Below, in pieces: positions 52,692 to 62,034 of a stretch of DNA of 64,000 nucleotides (position 1 is its first letter; every line of letters starts with the position of its first letter). The DNA is from Pseudomonas fluorescens (lineage in GTDB: Bacteria > Pseudomonadota > Gammaproteobacteria > Pseudomonadales > Pseudomonadaceae). The stretch is from contig NZ_CP038438.1 of the NCBI RefSeq assembly GCF_004683905.1, positions 4,960,001 through 5,024,000 on the forward strand, given 5' to 3'. The notes beneath the pieces are model-generated. The model did not search any database and had not been told where the DNA came from. It saw only the letters and a program-made list of their open reading frames with translations. The translations under genes were made by a program, and so were the position numbers.

Positions 52692-53284
52692 CACGCTTTC
52701 TCCGTATCGACGCCAATGACAATCAGGTCATCGGTCTCATAGGAATGCGGGGGAACTGGCAGGTTCAAAGGCGCGGGTTGCGACTTGTAGACGCGGCCAG
52801 CCAGATCGTAGTGGGAGCCGTGGCAAGGGCAGAAATAGCCACCGACCCAGTCTTTACCCAGATCTGCAGGCGCCACTTCGGGACGGAAGGTTGGTGAGCA
52901 ACCCAGGTGAGTGCAGATCCCGATCAGCAGGAGAATTTCCGGCTTGATCGAACGCACTTCAGGGTCGACATAGGTGGGTTGCGTGGAGTTTTTGGAAGTC
53001 GGATCGGAGAGCTGGCCCTCGATCTTCTTGAGATTCCCCAGGATTTCCGCAGTACGGCGGACAATGAACACCGGCTGGCCGCGCCACTCGGCAATCATCT
53101 GCTGTCCTGGCTCGATCTTGCTGACATTCACTTTCACCGGTGCACCGGCGGCTTTCGCCTTGGCACTGGGAAACCATGACCCCACGAACGGGACCGCAGC
53201 CCCCACCGCTCCTGCAGCACCCACCACGGATGTGGCTGCTACCAAGAAGCGACGCCGGCCTGCATTCACGCCGTCATTGCTCAT
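52691..53284 (-). CDS. petA: Ubiquinol-cytochrome c reductase, Rieske iron-sulfur subunit
   Basis: 2Fe-2S subunit of complex III. The protein is 197 residues. A Tat-type signal anchor (GRRRFLVAATSVVGAAGAVGAAVPF) is followed by the Rieske domain with cluster ligands CTHLGC and CPCHGS. First gene of petABC. Confidence 0.97.
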   Translation of the reverse strand: MSNDGVNAGRRRFLVAATSVVGAAGAVGAAVPFVGSWFPSAKAKAAGAPVKVNVSKIEPGQQMIAEWRGQPVFIVRRTAEILGNLKKIEGQLSDPTSKNSTQPTYVDPEVRSIKPEILLLIGICTHLGCSPTFRPEVAPADLGKDWVGGYFCPCHGSHYDLAGRVYKSQPAPLNLPVPPHSYETDDLIVIGVDTEKA

Positions 53285-53368
53285 TCAGTCCTCTCCCATC
53301 AGCTTTGTGGCCTGTTAAATCAGGCATCTACTAAATAAATCAATGTTACTTATAAAAATTTTGCCGAG

Positions 53369-53397
53369 ATGGTAATGAAAAGCCCCAATTCTGACAA
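53369..53397 (-). promoter_or_regulatory. Probable sigma-70 promoter of petABC
   Basis: On the minus strand TTGTCA (53397-53392), a 17-base spacer and TACCAT (53374-53369), about 85 bases upstream of the petA start. Confidence 0.55.
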
Positions 53398-53497
53398 GGG
53401 AATTACCCGGAGCTCATACCCTCAAGCCTTGCAGTATAGGGGGTCTACGAATGTGGCAAGTTGTCACAGCGCAATTCTTTTGATAAATCGCAGGCAT

Positions 53498-53537
53498 AAA
53501 AAAACGCCCGGTTCCGTGAGGAATCGGGCGTTCTTTT
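53498..53537. terminator. Terminator after rpsI
   Basis: AACGCCCG-TTCC and GGAA-CGGGCGTT form a strong stem around GTGA, with A-runs before and T-runs after. It acts as a terminator on the minus strand after rplM-rpsI. Confidence 0.88.
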
Positions 53538-53554
53538 TTGAACGTGGAAACGAA

Positions 53555-53947
53555 TTAACGCTTCGAGTACTGCGGACGCTTACGCGCTTTACGCAGACCA
53601 ACTTTCTTACGTTCAACTTCACGGGCGTCGCGAGTAACGAAGCCAGCTTTGCGCAGAGCGCTACGCAGGGTTTCGTCGTAGTCCATCAGAGCGCGAGTGA
53701 TGCCGTGGCGGATTGCGCCAGCCTGACCACTTACACCACCACCGATGACAGTGACGTAGATGTCGAACTTCTCGACAGTCTCGGTCAGTTCCAGCGGCTG
53801 ACGAACTACCATGCGGGCAGTTTCGCGGCCGAAGAACGAGTCCAGGGAGCGGTTGTTGATGGAGATGTTACCAGTACCCGGACGCAGGAAAACGCGTGCG
53901 GTTGCGGTCTTGCGACGGCCAGTGCCGTAATTTTGAGTCGCCGACAT
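53555..53947 (-). CDS. rpsI: 30S ribosomal protein S9
   Basis: Small-subunit protein whose basic C-terminal tail reaches the P-site tRNA. The product is 130 residues, starting SATQNYGTGRRKTATARVFL and ending in the conserved tail RKARKRPQYSKR. It lies 14 bases after rplM in a two-gene operon. Confidence 0.99.
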   Translation of the reverse strand: MSATQNYGTGRRKTATARVFLRPGTGNISINNRSLDSFFGRETARMVVRQPLELTETVEKFDIYVTVIGGGVSGQAGAIRHGITRALMDYDETLRSALRKAGFVTRDAREVERKKVGLRKARKRPQYSKR

Positions 53948-53961
53948 AATGAACTATTCCG

Positions 53962-54390
53962 TTAAATCTTCAGTTCTTGGGGCTGCTGAGCAGTATGAGG
54001 GTGTGCAGCGCCCGCATAGACTTTCAGCTTACGGTACATGTCACGACCCAGCGGGTTCTTAGGCAGCATGCCTTTAACCGCGGTCTCGATCACGCGCTCA
54101 GGGGCTTTGGCGATCAGCTTTTCAAAGTTGATCGACTTGATGCCGCCCGGGAAACCGGAGTGGGAGTAGTACATTTTGTCAGTGGTTTTAGCGCCGGTTA
54201 CACGGATCTGCTCGGCGTTGATTACGACGATGTAGTCGCCGGTGTCAACGTGAGGAGTGTACTCAGGCTTGTGCTTGCCACGCAGACGGCTCGCGATTTC
54301 GGTGGCCAGACGACCCAGGGTCTGACCAGCAGCGTCGACGACAAACCAGTCGCGCTTTACTGTTTCCGGTTTAGCAGTAAAAGTTTTCAT
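53962..54390 (-). CDS. rplM: 50S ribosomal protein L13
   Basis: Large-subunit assembly protein of 142 residues. It has DWFVVDAAGQTLGRLATEIASRLRGKHKPEYTPH and the MLPKNPLGRDMYRKLKVYAG signature. In E. coli L13 represses its own mRNA, so the short leader here may be a control site; I did not see a defined structure. Confidence 0.99.
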   Translation of the reverse strand: MKTFTAKPETVKRDWFVVDAAGQTLGRLATEIASRLRGKHKPEYTPHVDTGDYIVVINAEQIRVTGAKTTDKMYYSHSGFPGGIKSINFEKLIAKAPERVIETAVKGMLPKNPLGRDMYRKLKVYAGAAHPHTAQQPQELKI

Positions 54391-54430
54391 TCTTTATAGC
54401 CTCAGGGGCCGCCTGTAAATAAGACGGCGG

Positions 54431-54459
54431 ATCTTACTGAATAGTGCGTACTTTGACAA
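54431..54459 (-). promoter_or_regulatory. Probable sigma-70 promoter of rplM-rpsI
   Basis: On the minus strand TTGTCA (54459-54454), a 17-base spacer, then TAAGAT (54436-54431), about 40 bases before the rplM ATG. The -35 lies in a palindrome, CTTTGAC-AA-GTCAAAG (54451-54466). Confidence 0.65.
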
Positions 54460-54634
54460 GTCAAAGGCAGCCGGATACAGACGCTTTCGGGGGCTCGGGT
54501 CGGCGCGTCCGTTCAACGGCAAGATTCTTCGGCGGCGGCGCATCACTTCCACTGCAGAAAGAGGTCGGCAATTATGCAGATTGCGAAAAAATTTTCAACC
54601 TGCTTTTATGATTGTTTTGCCCAAGGAGCACCCG

Positions 54635-55675
54635 ATGGACTATCGCCAGCTAGGCCGTACCGACCTGAACGTGAGTGCAATCTGCCTCGGCACCATGACC
54701 TGGGGCGAGCAAAACACTGAAGCTGAAGCCTTCGCCCAGATCGAACGGGCCAAGGAAGCCGGGATCAATTTCATCGACACCGCCGAGATGTACCCGGTGC
54801 CGCCGAAAGCCGACACCTACGCCACCACCGAGCGCTACATCGGCAATTATTTCAAAAGCCGTGGTGATCGGGCCGACTGGATCCTCGCCAGCAAGATCGC
54901 CGGCCCCGGCAACACCATCGACTACATCCGCGACAAAAACCTGCGCCATAACCGCCAGCACATCGCCGCCGCGGTGGATGCCAGCCTCGAGCGCCTGCAG
55001 ACCGATTACATCGACCTTTATCAATTGCACTGGCCGGAGCGCAGCACCAACTTTTTCGGACAGCTGGGCTACAAGCACAAGATCGAAGCCAACCTGACGC
55101 CGCTCGAAGACACCCTCGAAGCGCTCGACGAACAAGTGAAGGCCGGCAAGATCCGCCACATCGGGCTGTCCAACGAGACGCCGTGGGGCACCATGCGCTT
55201 CCTTGCCCTGGCCGAAGCCCGTGGCTGGCCGCGTGCGGTGTCGATCCAGAACCCGTACAACCTGCTCAACCGCAGCTTCGAAATCGGCCTGGCGGAAATC
55301 GCCATCCGCGAACAGTGCGGCCTGCTCGCCTATTCGCCGCTGGCGTTCGGCTTCCTGTCCGGCAAGTACGAAGGTGGCGCTCGCCCGCCGAAAGGTCGCC
55401 TGAGCCTCTACAGCCGCTTCAGCCGCTATTTCAACGCGCAATCGGAAGCTGCCTGCAGCCGCTATGTGGCATTGGCCCGTGAACACGGTCTGGATCCGGC
55501 GCAAATGGCGCTGGCGTTCGTCACCCAGCAACCGTTCGTCACCAGCAACATCATTGGTGCGACGACGCTTGCGCAACTGGACAGCAACATTGCCAGTTTT
55601 GATCTGAAACTTTCCGATGAAGTGCTGGCAGGGATCGAGGCGATTCACAAGGATCATCCGAACCCGGCGCCTTGA
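54635..55675 (+). CDS. NADP(H)-dependent aldo-keto reductase, Tas-like
   Basis: A 346-residue TIM-barrel oxidoreductase. The catalytic tetrad region is seen in NFIDTAEMYPVPP (Asp, Tyr), ILASKIAG (Lys) and LYQLHWPERS (His). The cofactor-binding C-terminal region has TSNIIGATTLAQLDSNI. It resembles E. coli Tas closely in layout. AAGGAG lies 7 bases before ATG 54635, which decides the start. Substrate unknown. Divergent from rplM. Confidence 0.93.
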   Translation: MDYRQLGRTDLNVSAICLGTMTWGEQNTEAEAFAQIERAKEAGINFIDTAEMYPVPPKADTYATTERYIGNYFKSRGDRADWILASKIAGPGNTIDYIRDKNLRHNRQHIAAAVDASLERLQTDYIDLYQLHWPERSTNFFGQLGYKHKIEANLTPLEDTLEALDEQVKAGKIRHIGLSNETPWGTMRFLALAEARGWPRAVSIQNPYNLLNRSFEIGLAEIAIREQCGLLAYSPLAFGFLSGKYEGGARPPKGRLSLYSRFSRYFNAQSEAACSRYVALAREHGLDPAQMALAFVTQQPFVTSNIIGATTLAQLDSNIASFDLKLSDEVLAGIEAIHKDHPNPAP

Positions 55676-55689
55676 TCGACCGCTAAAAG

Positions 55690-55758
55690 CTTCGCGAGCA
55701 AGCCCGCTCCCACAGAGGCTCACCGCACCTGTGGGAGCGAGCTTGCTCGCGAAGAGGC
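55690..55758. repeat. REP inverted pair (REPIN)
   Basis: CTTCGCGAGCAAGCCCGCTCCCACAG and CTGTGGGAGCGAGCTTGCTCGCGAAG are an inverted pair separated by about 17 bases, between convergent genes. Confidence 0.9.
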
Positions 55759-55778
55759 CAGTCAACTCACTGCAAAGA

Positions 55779-56915
55779 TCAAAGCGAGCGCGCAATGATC
55801 TCCTTCATGATTTCATTGGTGCCGGCATAGATGCGCTGCACGCGCGCATCCGCCCACGCCCGGGCCACCGGGTATTCCCACATGAAGCCGTAGCCGCCAT
55901 GCAACTGCACGCACTCGTCGAGCACCTTGCATTGCAGGTCGGTGCCCCAGTATTTGGCCATCGCCGCTGTCGGAACGTCGAGCTTGCCCTGCAGATGCAG
56001 CTCCAGGCACTTGTCGACAAATACTCGGCCGATCTGAATCTCGGTAGCCATTTCCGCCAGTTTGAAGCGGGTGTTCTGGAAGTCGGCAATCGCCTTGCCG
56101 AACGCCTTGCGATCACGGGTGTAATCCAGCGTCCATTTCAGCGCAGCTTCGGCTGAGGCCAGACCACCGATCGCTACCGTCAGTCGCTCCTGTGGCAATT
56201 CCTGCATCAAATAAGCGAACCCTGCCCCGGCCTGACCCAACAGGTTTTCCTTGGGAACACGCACGTCCTGGAAGAACAATTCCGACGTGTCCTGAGCCTT
56301 CATTCCGACCTTCTCCAGGCGTTTGCCCTTCTCGAAGCCCGGCGTATTCGCCTCTACCACAAACAGGCTAGTGCCCTTGGCACCGGCCTTCGGATCAGTC
56401 TTGGCGACGACGATCACCAAATCAGCGAGGAAGCCGTTGGTGATGAAAGTCTTGGAGCCGTTGATCACGTACTCGTCGCCATCCAGCACCGCCGTGGTCT
56501 TGACCCCTTGCAGGTCGGAGCCGGCGCCCGGTTCGGTCATGGCAATCGCACTGACCATCTCGCCAGAGACCAGTTTCGGCAGGTATTTGTGCTTAAGCGC
56601 TTCGCTGCCGTAATGCAGGATGTACGGTGCGACGATGTCCGAATGCAGCGAAAAGCCGATACCGGTCAGACCCAAGCGACCGACCTCTTCGATCACCACC
56701 GCGCTGTACAGAAAGTCCGCGCCCAGGCCGCCGTATTCTTCCGGCAGGTGTGAGCAGAGCATCCCCGCCTCCCCGGCCTTGTTCCACAGCTTGCGGTCGA
56801 TGTGGCCTTGTTTCTCCCATTGCGCATGGAACGGGACAGCCTCTTTTTCGAGGAAGGTTCGTACGCTGTCGCGGAACAATTCGTGCTCGGAGCTGAACAA
56901 GGTTCTGGGGATCAT
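55779..56915 (-). CDS. Acyl-CoA dehydrogenase
   Basis: FAD enzyme introducing a trans-2,3 double bond into an acyl-CoA. The protein is 378 residues, standard length. Signatures are the substrate/FAD motif AMTEPGAGSDLQGVKTTA, NGSKTFITNG, and the C-terminal QLHGGYGFMWEYPVARAWADARVQRIYAGTNEI. Chain-length or branched-chain specificity cannot be set by eye. Divergent from the GlxA-type regulator, which may control it. Confidence 0.95.
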   Translation of the reverse strand: MIPRTLFSSEHELFRDSVRTFLEKEAVPFHAQWEKQGHIDRKLWNKAGEAGMLCSHLPEEYGGLGADFLYSAVVIEEVGRLGLTGIGFSLHSDIVAPYILHYGSEALKHKYLPKLVSGEMVSAIAMTEPGAGSDLQGVKTTAVLDGDEYVINGSKTFITNGFLADLVIVVAKTDPKAGAKGTSLFVVEANTPGFEKGKRLEKVGMKAQDTSELFFQDVRVPKENLLGQAGAGFAYLMQELPQERLTVAIGGLASAEAALKWTLDYTRDRKAFGKAIADFQNTRFKLAEMATEIQIGRVFVDKCLELHLQGKLDVPTAAMAKYWGTDLQCKVLDECVQLHGGYGFMWEYPVARAWADARVQRIYAGTNEIMKEIIARSL

Positions 56916-57066
56916 GCGGCACCTTTCATTCTTGTTGGAGGGATATGACCTTCAGAGACTAAGCCTCACCTCCGACACAGGACACTGGACACATCCGACA
57001 AAAAATAAGACGATCCAGCCGTCTGGTGACCACTTTCCCTTATAAAAACAAAACAAAAGTTGAATT

Positions 57067-58062
57067 ATGTCCAAGCAAGTCTCCACGCCCTTGCGGCGCG
57101 TCAGCATCCTGGCAATCGACCGGGTTTTCGCATCCACACTCATGCAGGCCAAGGATTTCTTCCATCTGGCCAGCCTGCGTTACGGCAAACAACTGGGCCA
57201 CGGCCTGACACCGGCGTTTGAAACCCGCCTGGTCAGCCCCGACGGCAAACCGGTGAACAGTTTCAGTGACGTGATGATGCCGGTGGACGGCGGCCTGGAA
57301 AACGCCGACGTCATCATCCTCCCGGCGTTCTGGGACGACTTTGAAACCCTGTGCGGCCGTTATCCACAAATCCTGCCGTGGCTGCGCGAGCAGCATGCCC
57401 GCGGCGCCGTGCTCTGCGGCGAAGCCACCGGGGTATTCTGGCTGGCCGAGGCCGGACTGCTCAATGGCAAGGAAGCGACCACCTACTGGCGTTTCTTCAA
57501 TGCCTTCGCCGAGCGCTTCCCCAAGGTGTACCTCAATCAGGACAAGCACCTGACCGACGCTGACAACCTGTATTGCGCCGGCGGCACCACTTCGGCCTGC
57601 GATCTCTATATCTACCTGATCGAACGCTTCTGCGGCGCCAACGTGGCGCAAGCCGTGGCCCGCGACATTCTGTATGAAGTGCAGCGCAGTTATTCGCCGG
57701 GTCGCATCGGTTTCGGCGGGCAGAAGCTGCACCAGGACGTGATCATCCTGCAGATCCAGCACTGGCTTGAAGAGCATTTCGCCGACAAGTTCCGCTTCGA
57801 AGACGTGGCCCGCGAGCACGGCATGAGCATCCGCAACTTCATGCGCCGCTTCCAGACCGCGACTGGTGACAAGCCGCTGCACTACCTGCAACGGCTGCGT
57901 ATCGAGACCGCCAAAGGTCTGCTGTCCGGCAGCCGCAAGAGCATCAAGACCATCAGTTATGAGGTCGGTTACGACGATGCGAGCTTCTTTGCGCGGCTGT
58001 TCCGCCAGCACACCGAGCTGTCGCCGAACCAGTATCGGCAGCAGTTTCAGCAGGCAGCATAA
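57067..58062 (+). CDS. GlxA-family AraC-type transcriptional regulator
   Basis: A 331-residue regulator with an N-terminal DJ-1/PfpI-like (amidotransferase-fold) domain (about 10-190; nucleophile-elbow-like AVLCGEATGVFWLAEAGLL). The C-terminal AraC helix-turn-helix pair (about 225-325) has FEDVAREHGMSIRNFMRRFQ, SIKTISYEVGYDDASFFARLFRQHTELSPNQYR. Relatives control amino-acid or quaternary-amine catabolism. It lies 151 bases from the divergent acyl-CoA dehydrogenase. Confidence 0.9.
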   Translation: MSKQVSTPLRRVSILAIDRVFASTLMQAKDFFHLASLRYGKQLGHGLTPAFETRLVSPDGKPVNSFSDVMMPVDGGLENADVIILPAFWDDFETLCGRYPQILPWLREQHARGAVLCGEATGVFWLAEAGLLNGKEATTYWRFFNAFAERFPKVYLNQDKHLTDADNLYCAGGTTSACDLYIYLIERFCGANVAQAVARDILYEVQRSYSPGRIGFGGQKLHQDVIILQIQHWLEEHFADKFRFEDVAREHGMSIRNFMRRFQTATGDKPLHYLQRLRIETAKGLLSGSRKSIKTISYEVGYDDASFFARLFRQHTELSPNQYRQQFQQAA

Positions 58063-58085
58063 CTCCCTGCCCACGCACAAAACCA

Positions 58086-58177
58086 CTGTGGGAGCGGGCT
58101 TGCTCGCGAAAGCGTACTTTCAGTTGGCATCTATTTAGCTGACACACCGCATTCGCGAGCAAGCCCGCTCCCACAGG
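58086..58177. repeat. REP inverted pair (REPIN)
   Basis: CTGTGGGAGCGGGCTTGCTCGCGAA and TTCGCGAGCAAGCCCGCTCCCACAG face each other about 43 bases apart. Confidence 0.9.
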
Positions 58178-58192
58178 GGTACTGCGTCGCAT

Positions 58193-58223
58193 AAAAAAAG
58201 GCCTGCAATTGCAGGCCCTTTTT
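58193..58223. terminator. Bidirectional terminator before zapE
   Basis: A-run, perfect palindrome GGCCTGCAATTGCAGGCC (58200-58217), then T-run. It serves the convergent regulator and zapE genes. Confidence 0.88.
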
Positions 58224-58239
58224 TGTATGCCGAATCTGT

Positions 58240-59334
58240 TTAAGGCTTGTGCGCCCGGGACAGGAATTCGTGCGATTGCATCTCCAGCAGACGGCTGAGC
58301 GTACGCTGGAATTCGAACGTCAGGCGTCCGCCGGTGTACAGGTCTTTCAACTCGACTTCGGCAGAAATGATCAGCTTGACGTTACGGTCGTAGAACTCGT
58401 CGACCATGTTGATGAAACGCCGGGCGATGTCGTCGGTGGTGACGCTCATCTGCTCGACGCCGCTGAGCAGCACCGCGTGGAAGATCTTGCCCAGCTCGAT
58501 GTAGTCGTTCTGGCTGCGCGGACCGTCGCACAGTTCGCGGAAGTCGAACCAGGCCACGTCGTCGCAAGTGCGCAGGGCACGGATTTCGCGGTTCTCGATG
58601 ATCAGCACATCGTTTTCCACCGCTGCCGTGCATTCCGGTGTCAGGGCCTTGAAGCTCTTGCGCAGGCTTTCATGGGCGGCTTCGTCCAGCGGATAGTGGA
58701 ACAGCTCCGCTTGTTCGAGGTGGCGCAGACGGTAGTCGACACCGCTGTCGACGTTGACGATTTCGGTGTTCTGCTTGATCAGCGCAATAGCCGGCAGGAA
58801 GCGCGCGCGCTGCAGACCGTCCTTGTACAGGCCGTCCGGAACGATGTTCGAGGTCGCGACCAGGGTCACGCCGTTCTTGAACAGCTCTTCCATCAGCGTG
58901 CCGAGGATCATCGCGTCGGTGATGTCCGAAACGAAGAATTCATCGAAGCAGATCACTCGCGACTCGGTGGCGAAGCGCTTGGCGATGATGGTCAGCGGGT
59001 TTTTCTCGCCGCCGAGGGTTTTCATCTCTTCGTGCACACGCTTCATGAAGCGGTGGAAGTGGGTGCGGGTCTTTTCCTTGAACGGCAGCGCTTCAAAGAA
59101 GGTGTCGACCAGGTAAGTCTTGCCGCGACCCACGCCGCCCCAGAAGTACAGACCCTTGACCGGCGTCTGATCCTTTTTGCCAAACAGCTTGCCCAGCAAA
59201 CCCGGCTTGTTCTGCTCGGCCGCGATCAGATCGTCGTACAGGCGCTGCAGATGACGCACGGCAGTTTCCTGCGCGGCGTCATGGAAGAAGTCCGGGCGTT
59301 TCAGATCAGCTTGATATCGTTCTAGGGGCGTCAT
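58240..59334 (-). CDS. zapE: Cell division ATPase ZapE
   Basis: AFG1-like AAA ATPase that associates with the Z ring in E. coli. The protein is 364 residues. Walker A is GGVGRGKTYL (about residue 67), Walker B ICFDEFFVSD, and sensor regions include VATSNIVPDGLY. ATG 59334. It is the last gene of the hydrolase-trpS-zapE run, as in P. aeruginosa, though a terminator separates it from trpS. Confidence 0.94.
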   Translation of the reverse strand: MTPLERYQADLKRPDFFHDAAQETAVRHLQRLYDDLIAAEQNKPGLLGKLFGKKDQTPVKGLYFWGGVGRGKTYLVDTFFEALPFKEKTRTHFHRFMKRVHEEMKTLGGEKNPLTIIAKRFATESRVICFDEFFVSDITDAMILGTLMEELFKNGVTLVATSNIVPDGLYKDGLQRARFLPAIALIKQNTEIVNVDSGVDYRLRHLEQAELFHYPLDEAAHESLRKSFKALTPECTAAVENDVLIIENREIRALRTCDDVAWFDFRELCDGPRSQNDYIELGKIFHAVLLSGVEQMSVTTDDIARRFINMVDEFYDRNVKLIISAEVELKDLYTGGRLTFEFQRTLSRLLEMQSHEFLSRAHKP

Positions 59335-59352
59335 AATTCGTTAGCAAGGCAA

Positions 59353-59385
59353 CAAAAACGGGCCGTCACTGTAGCGACGGCCCGT
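59353..59385 (-). terminator. Terminator after trpS
   Basis: On the minus strand ACGGGCCGTC (59385-59376) pairs with GACGGCCCGT (59367-59358) around an 8-base loop, followed by TTTT. Confidence 0.8.
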
Positions 59386-59424
59386 AGGAATGGCAATCAG
59401 CCCTTGGTCGGGCCGCGCCGCGGA

Positions 59425-60780
59425 TTAGTCCTGAACCGGGGTCAGTGCAACGCGCAGAGCCTCGATGGCCGCGTCTCGCGCAGCAGCATCGGCGAACGCC
59501 GGGCTGTCACCAACGCACTCGCCTTCCAGCCACACGCTGAAGCTCAGGTCTTGATTGCGGATGTCCAGCGCCTGACCGGATTGCAGTTGCTTGGTCACTT
59601 GGCCGGCGGTTTTGCCGTCGGCAAAGTTGCGCGACAGCAATAGTTGCTCGCCATCAGCCGCCAGCAGACGGAAGCGGAAGCTGCCGTCGTCTTCACGGAA
59701 GCTCACGAAACGTGCAGCTTTCACGGCTTTCTTTTTGGTGGTCGCCGCGACTTGCACCTGATTGACGAACGAACGCAGGCCGACCGCTTCACGCAGTTCG
59801 TTGAGGAACGGCGTCGCCACCGCACGAGCCTTTTTCGCGCCGTGTTGCAGGATGTCTTCCAGATCCGCCGGGCGCTCGATCAACTGGTGATAGCGCTCGC
59901 GGGACTCGCCCAGTTCATTGTCGAGCAACTGGAACAGACGATTCTTCGCCTCGCCCCAACCCAGACCGCCGAGCAGTTCGCTGCGGAATTCGTCCGCCTG
60001 CGCCGGTGTGGCGAACGCCTGAAACAGAGTGAACAGGTGCGAGTTATCCGGATCTTTGGCTTCGCCCGGCGCTTTGGAGTCGGTGACGATCCGCGAGATC
60101 GCGTCCTTCATCTCTTTGGCGCTGGAGAACAGCGGGATGGTGTTGTCGTAGCTCTTCGACATCTTGCGCCCATCGAGGCCGGGCAAGGTCGCCACGCTCT
60201 CCTCGATCAGCGCTTCAGGCATGGTGAAGAACTCTTTGCCTTGGCCGAACAGGTGGTTGAAGCGCTGGCCGATGTCGCGGGCCATTTCCACGTGCTGGAT
60301 CTGGTCACGACCGACCGGGACCTTGTGCGCGTTGAACATCAGGATGTCCGCCGCCATCAGCACCGGGTAGCTGTAGAGACCCATGGTGATCCCGGCATCC
60401 GGGTCTTCACCGCTCTCGACGTTCTTGTCCACCGAGGCCTTGTAGGCGTGCGCCCGGTTGAGCAAGCCTTTGGCGGCGACGCAGGTCAGCAGCCAGGTCA
60501 GCTCGGGGATTTCCGGGATGTCGGACTGGCGATAGAAGGTCACACGGTCGACATCCAGGCCACCGGCCAGCCAGGTCGCGGCGATTTCCAGACGCGAGCG
60601 CTGGATGCGCAGCGGGTCATCGCATTTGATCAAGGCGTGGTAGTCGGCCAGGAAGTAGAACGAATCGGCATTGCTGTCGCGGCTGGCGAGAATCGCCGGG
60701 CGGATGGCGCCGGCGTAGTTGCCCAGGTGCGGCGTGCCGGTGGTGGTGATGCCGGTGAGGATACGGGTACGGTTCGTCAT
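59425..60780 (-). CDS. trpS: Tryptophan--tRNA ligase
   Basis: Class I aminoacyl-tRNA synthetase. From ATG 60780 the product is 451 residues. The HIGH-type motif appears as TGTPHLGNYAG and the KMSKS loop is GRKMSKSYDN. The catalytic part ends near residue 335; about 115 further residues form an extra C-terminal domain not found in the shorter E. coli-type enzyme. The upstream in-frame ATG was rejected because MTNRTRILTG aligns with relatives. Confidence 0.95.
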   Translation of the reverse strand: MTNRTRILTGITTTGTPHLGNYAGAIRPAILASRDSNADSFYFLADYHALIKCDDPLRIQRSRLEIAATWLAGGLDVDRVTFYRQSDIPEIPELTWLLTCVAAKGLLNRAHAYKASVDKNVESGEDPDAGITMGLYSYPVLMAADILMFNAHKVPVGRDQIQHVEMARDIGQRFNHLFGQGKEFFTMPEALIEESVATLPGLDGRKMSKSYDNTIPLFSSAKEMKDAISRIVTDSKAPGEAKDPDNSHLFTLFQAFATPAQADEFRSELLGGLGWGEAKNRLFQLLDNELGESRERYHQLIERPADLEDILQHGAKKARAVATPFLNELREAVGLRSFVNQVQVAATTKKKAVKAARFVSFREDDGSFRFRLLAADGEQLLLSRNFADGKTAGQVTKQLQSGQALDIRNQDLSFSVWLEGECVGDSPAFADAAARDAAIEALRVALTPVQD

Positions 60781-60804
60781 GGGTAATCGCTTGTCAGACT
60801 GCAA

Positions 60805-61434
60805 TCAATTCGAGAGACGCGGCAGGATCAGATCCTTGAGATCGGTCAGCTTGCCATGAAAAAAGTGTCCGCATTCTGCCACTTTCAGCAGCTCATGGGG
60901 GCGCTGGAGTTTTTCCGACCAGTCGTAGACCAACTGCGGATCGATCACTTCGTCGGTTTCCGGCTGGATCACGGTCAGCTCGCCGTGCTGTGGCAGTTGA
61001 TCCTGATCGCCCAGGCGCATCACCGCCGGCGCGACCATAAACAACTGCTTGAGCTGCACGCCTTGGGCTTCGAGACGACCGCCGAGACTTGCTGCAACAA
61101 ATCCGCCGAAGGAGAAACCGAACAGGGTCAGCGGCAGCTCCGGATGCTTTTCCAGTAGCCATGCTGCGGCAGCCTGAGCGTCGTCGACTTCACCGCTGCC
61201 CATGTCGTGGGAGCCTTCGCTGGCACCGACGCCGCGATAGTTGAAGCGCAAGGTGATCAAACCTGCGTCGCGCGCAGTGCGCTGCAGGGTCGAGACGACC
61301 TTGTTGAGCATGGTGCCGCCCTGCACCGGGTTTGGATGGCAGATCAGCGCAATGCCGACTGGCTGCTCGTTATCGAGGTACAGCGCTTCGATTTGGCCGA
61401 CTGGGCCGGCAATCACTACAGGGGTTTCACGCAT
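60805..61434 (-). CDS. Alpha/beta hydrolase
   Basis: A 209-residue alpha/beta-fold protein of the dienelactone-hydrolase/YpfH-like type. The oxyanion region is ICHPNPVQGGTM, the nucleophile elbow GFSFGG (Ser), then an acidic residue in PETDEVIDP and the catalytic His in ECGHFFHGKL. ATG 61434 gives a normal N-terminus (MRETPVVIAGPVGQIEALYL). It lies 24 bases upstream of trpS and is divergent from zapG. Substrate unknown. Confidence 0.88.
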   Translation of the reverse strand: MRETPVVIAGPVGQIEALYLDNEQPVGIALICHPNPVQGGTMLNKVVSTLQRTARDAGLITLRFNYRGVGASEGSHDMGSGEVDDAQAAAAWLLEKHPELPLTLFGFSFGGFVAASLGGRLEAQGVQLKQLFMVAPAVMRLGDQDQLPQHGELTVIQPETDEVIDPQLVYDWSEKLQRPHELLKVAECGHFFHGKLTDLKDLILPRLSN

Positions 61435-61578
61435 CAGCAAGGAAGGAACTCCGTGACCTCGAATCGGGTCGACTCGTCTAGCAAATTGTCTGTGCCAATC
61501 TATTGCGAGTGAATCGCGGTATACAGCGCAGGTTCGAGCCGTTAACGTAAAGCAAAGCCGTTTATAGAGGAAGGACTC

Positions 61579-62013
61579 GTGGAACACTCGCTCTTAGTTT
61601 GGTTGTTACCGACTCTTGCCCTGGTTGTGGGTGTCGCCATTGGATTCCTGATCGCTCGCGTCGCACCGAATGCCGCGCCGAGCCGCACGCAGCGTCAACT
61701 GGATGATATCCAGGAGCGTTTCGACAGCTATCAAAACGAGGTGGTCACTCACTTCAACAGCACCGCGACGCTGGTCAAGAAGCTGACCCAGAGCTATCAG
61801 GAAGTGCAGGATCATCTCGCCGAGGGTGCCAACCGCCTGGCCCTGGACGAGCAGACCCGTCAACGCCTGATCGCCGCTTTGCACGCCGATGCCGCGCAGG
61901 CACCGCGCGAACGCCTGACGCCGCCGCGCGATCAGGAGCCGCCACGCGACTACGCGCCGAAAGCCCCGAACTCGCCGGGCATGCTCGATGAGCATTACGG
62001 CTTGAAGAAGTAA
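61579..62013 (+). CDS. zapG: Z-ring-associated protein ZapG (YhcB)
   Basis: Inner-membrane protein of the YhcB/DUF1043 family linked to division and envelope growth. The product is 144 residues: one N-terminal membrane helix (about 5-27), then a coiled coil (SRTQRQLDDIQERFDSYQNEVVTHFNSTATLVKKL), and a Pro-rich charged tail. GTG at 61579 has GGAAGGA upstream. Role inferred from the family. Confidence 0.9.
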   Translation: MEHSLLVWLLPTLALVVGVAIGFLIARVAPNAAPSRTQRQLDDIQERFDSYQNEVVTHFNSTATLVKKLTQSYQEVQDHLAEGANRLALDEQTRQRLIAALHADAAQAPRERLTPPRDQEPPRDYAPKAPNSPGMLDEHYGLKK

Positions 62014-62034
62014 TCAGCCTTCGCTGCAAGCAAA

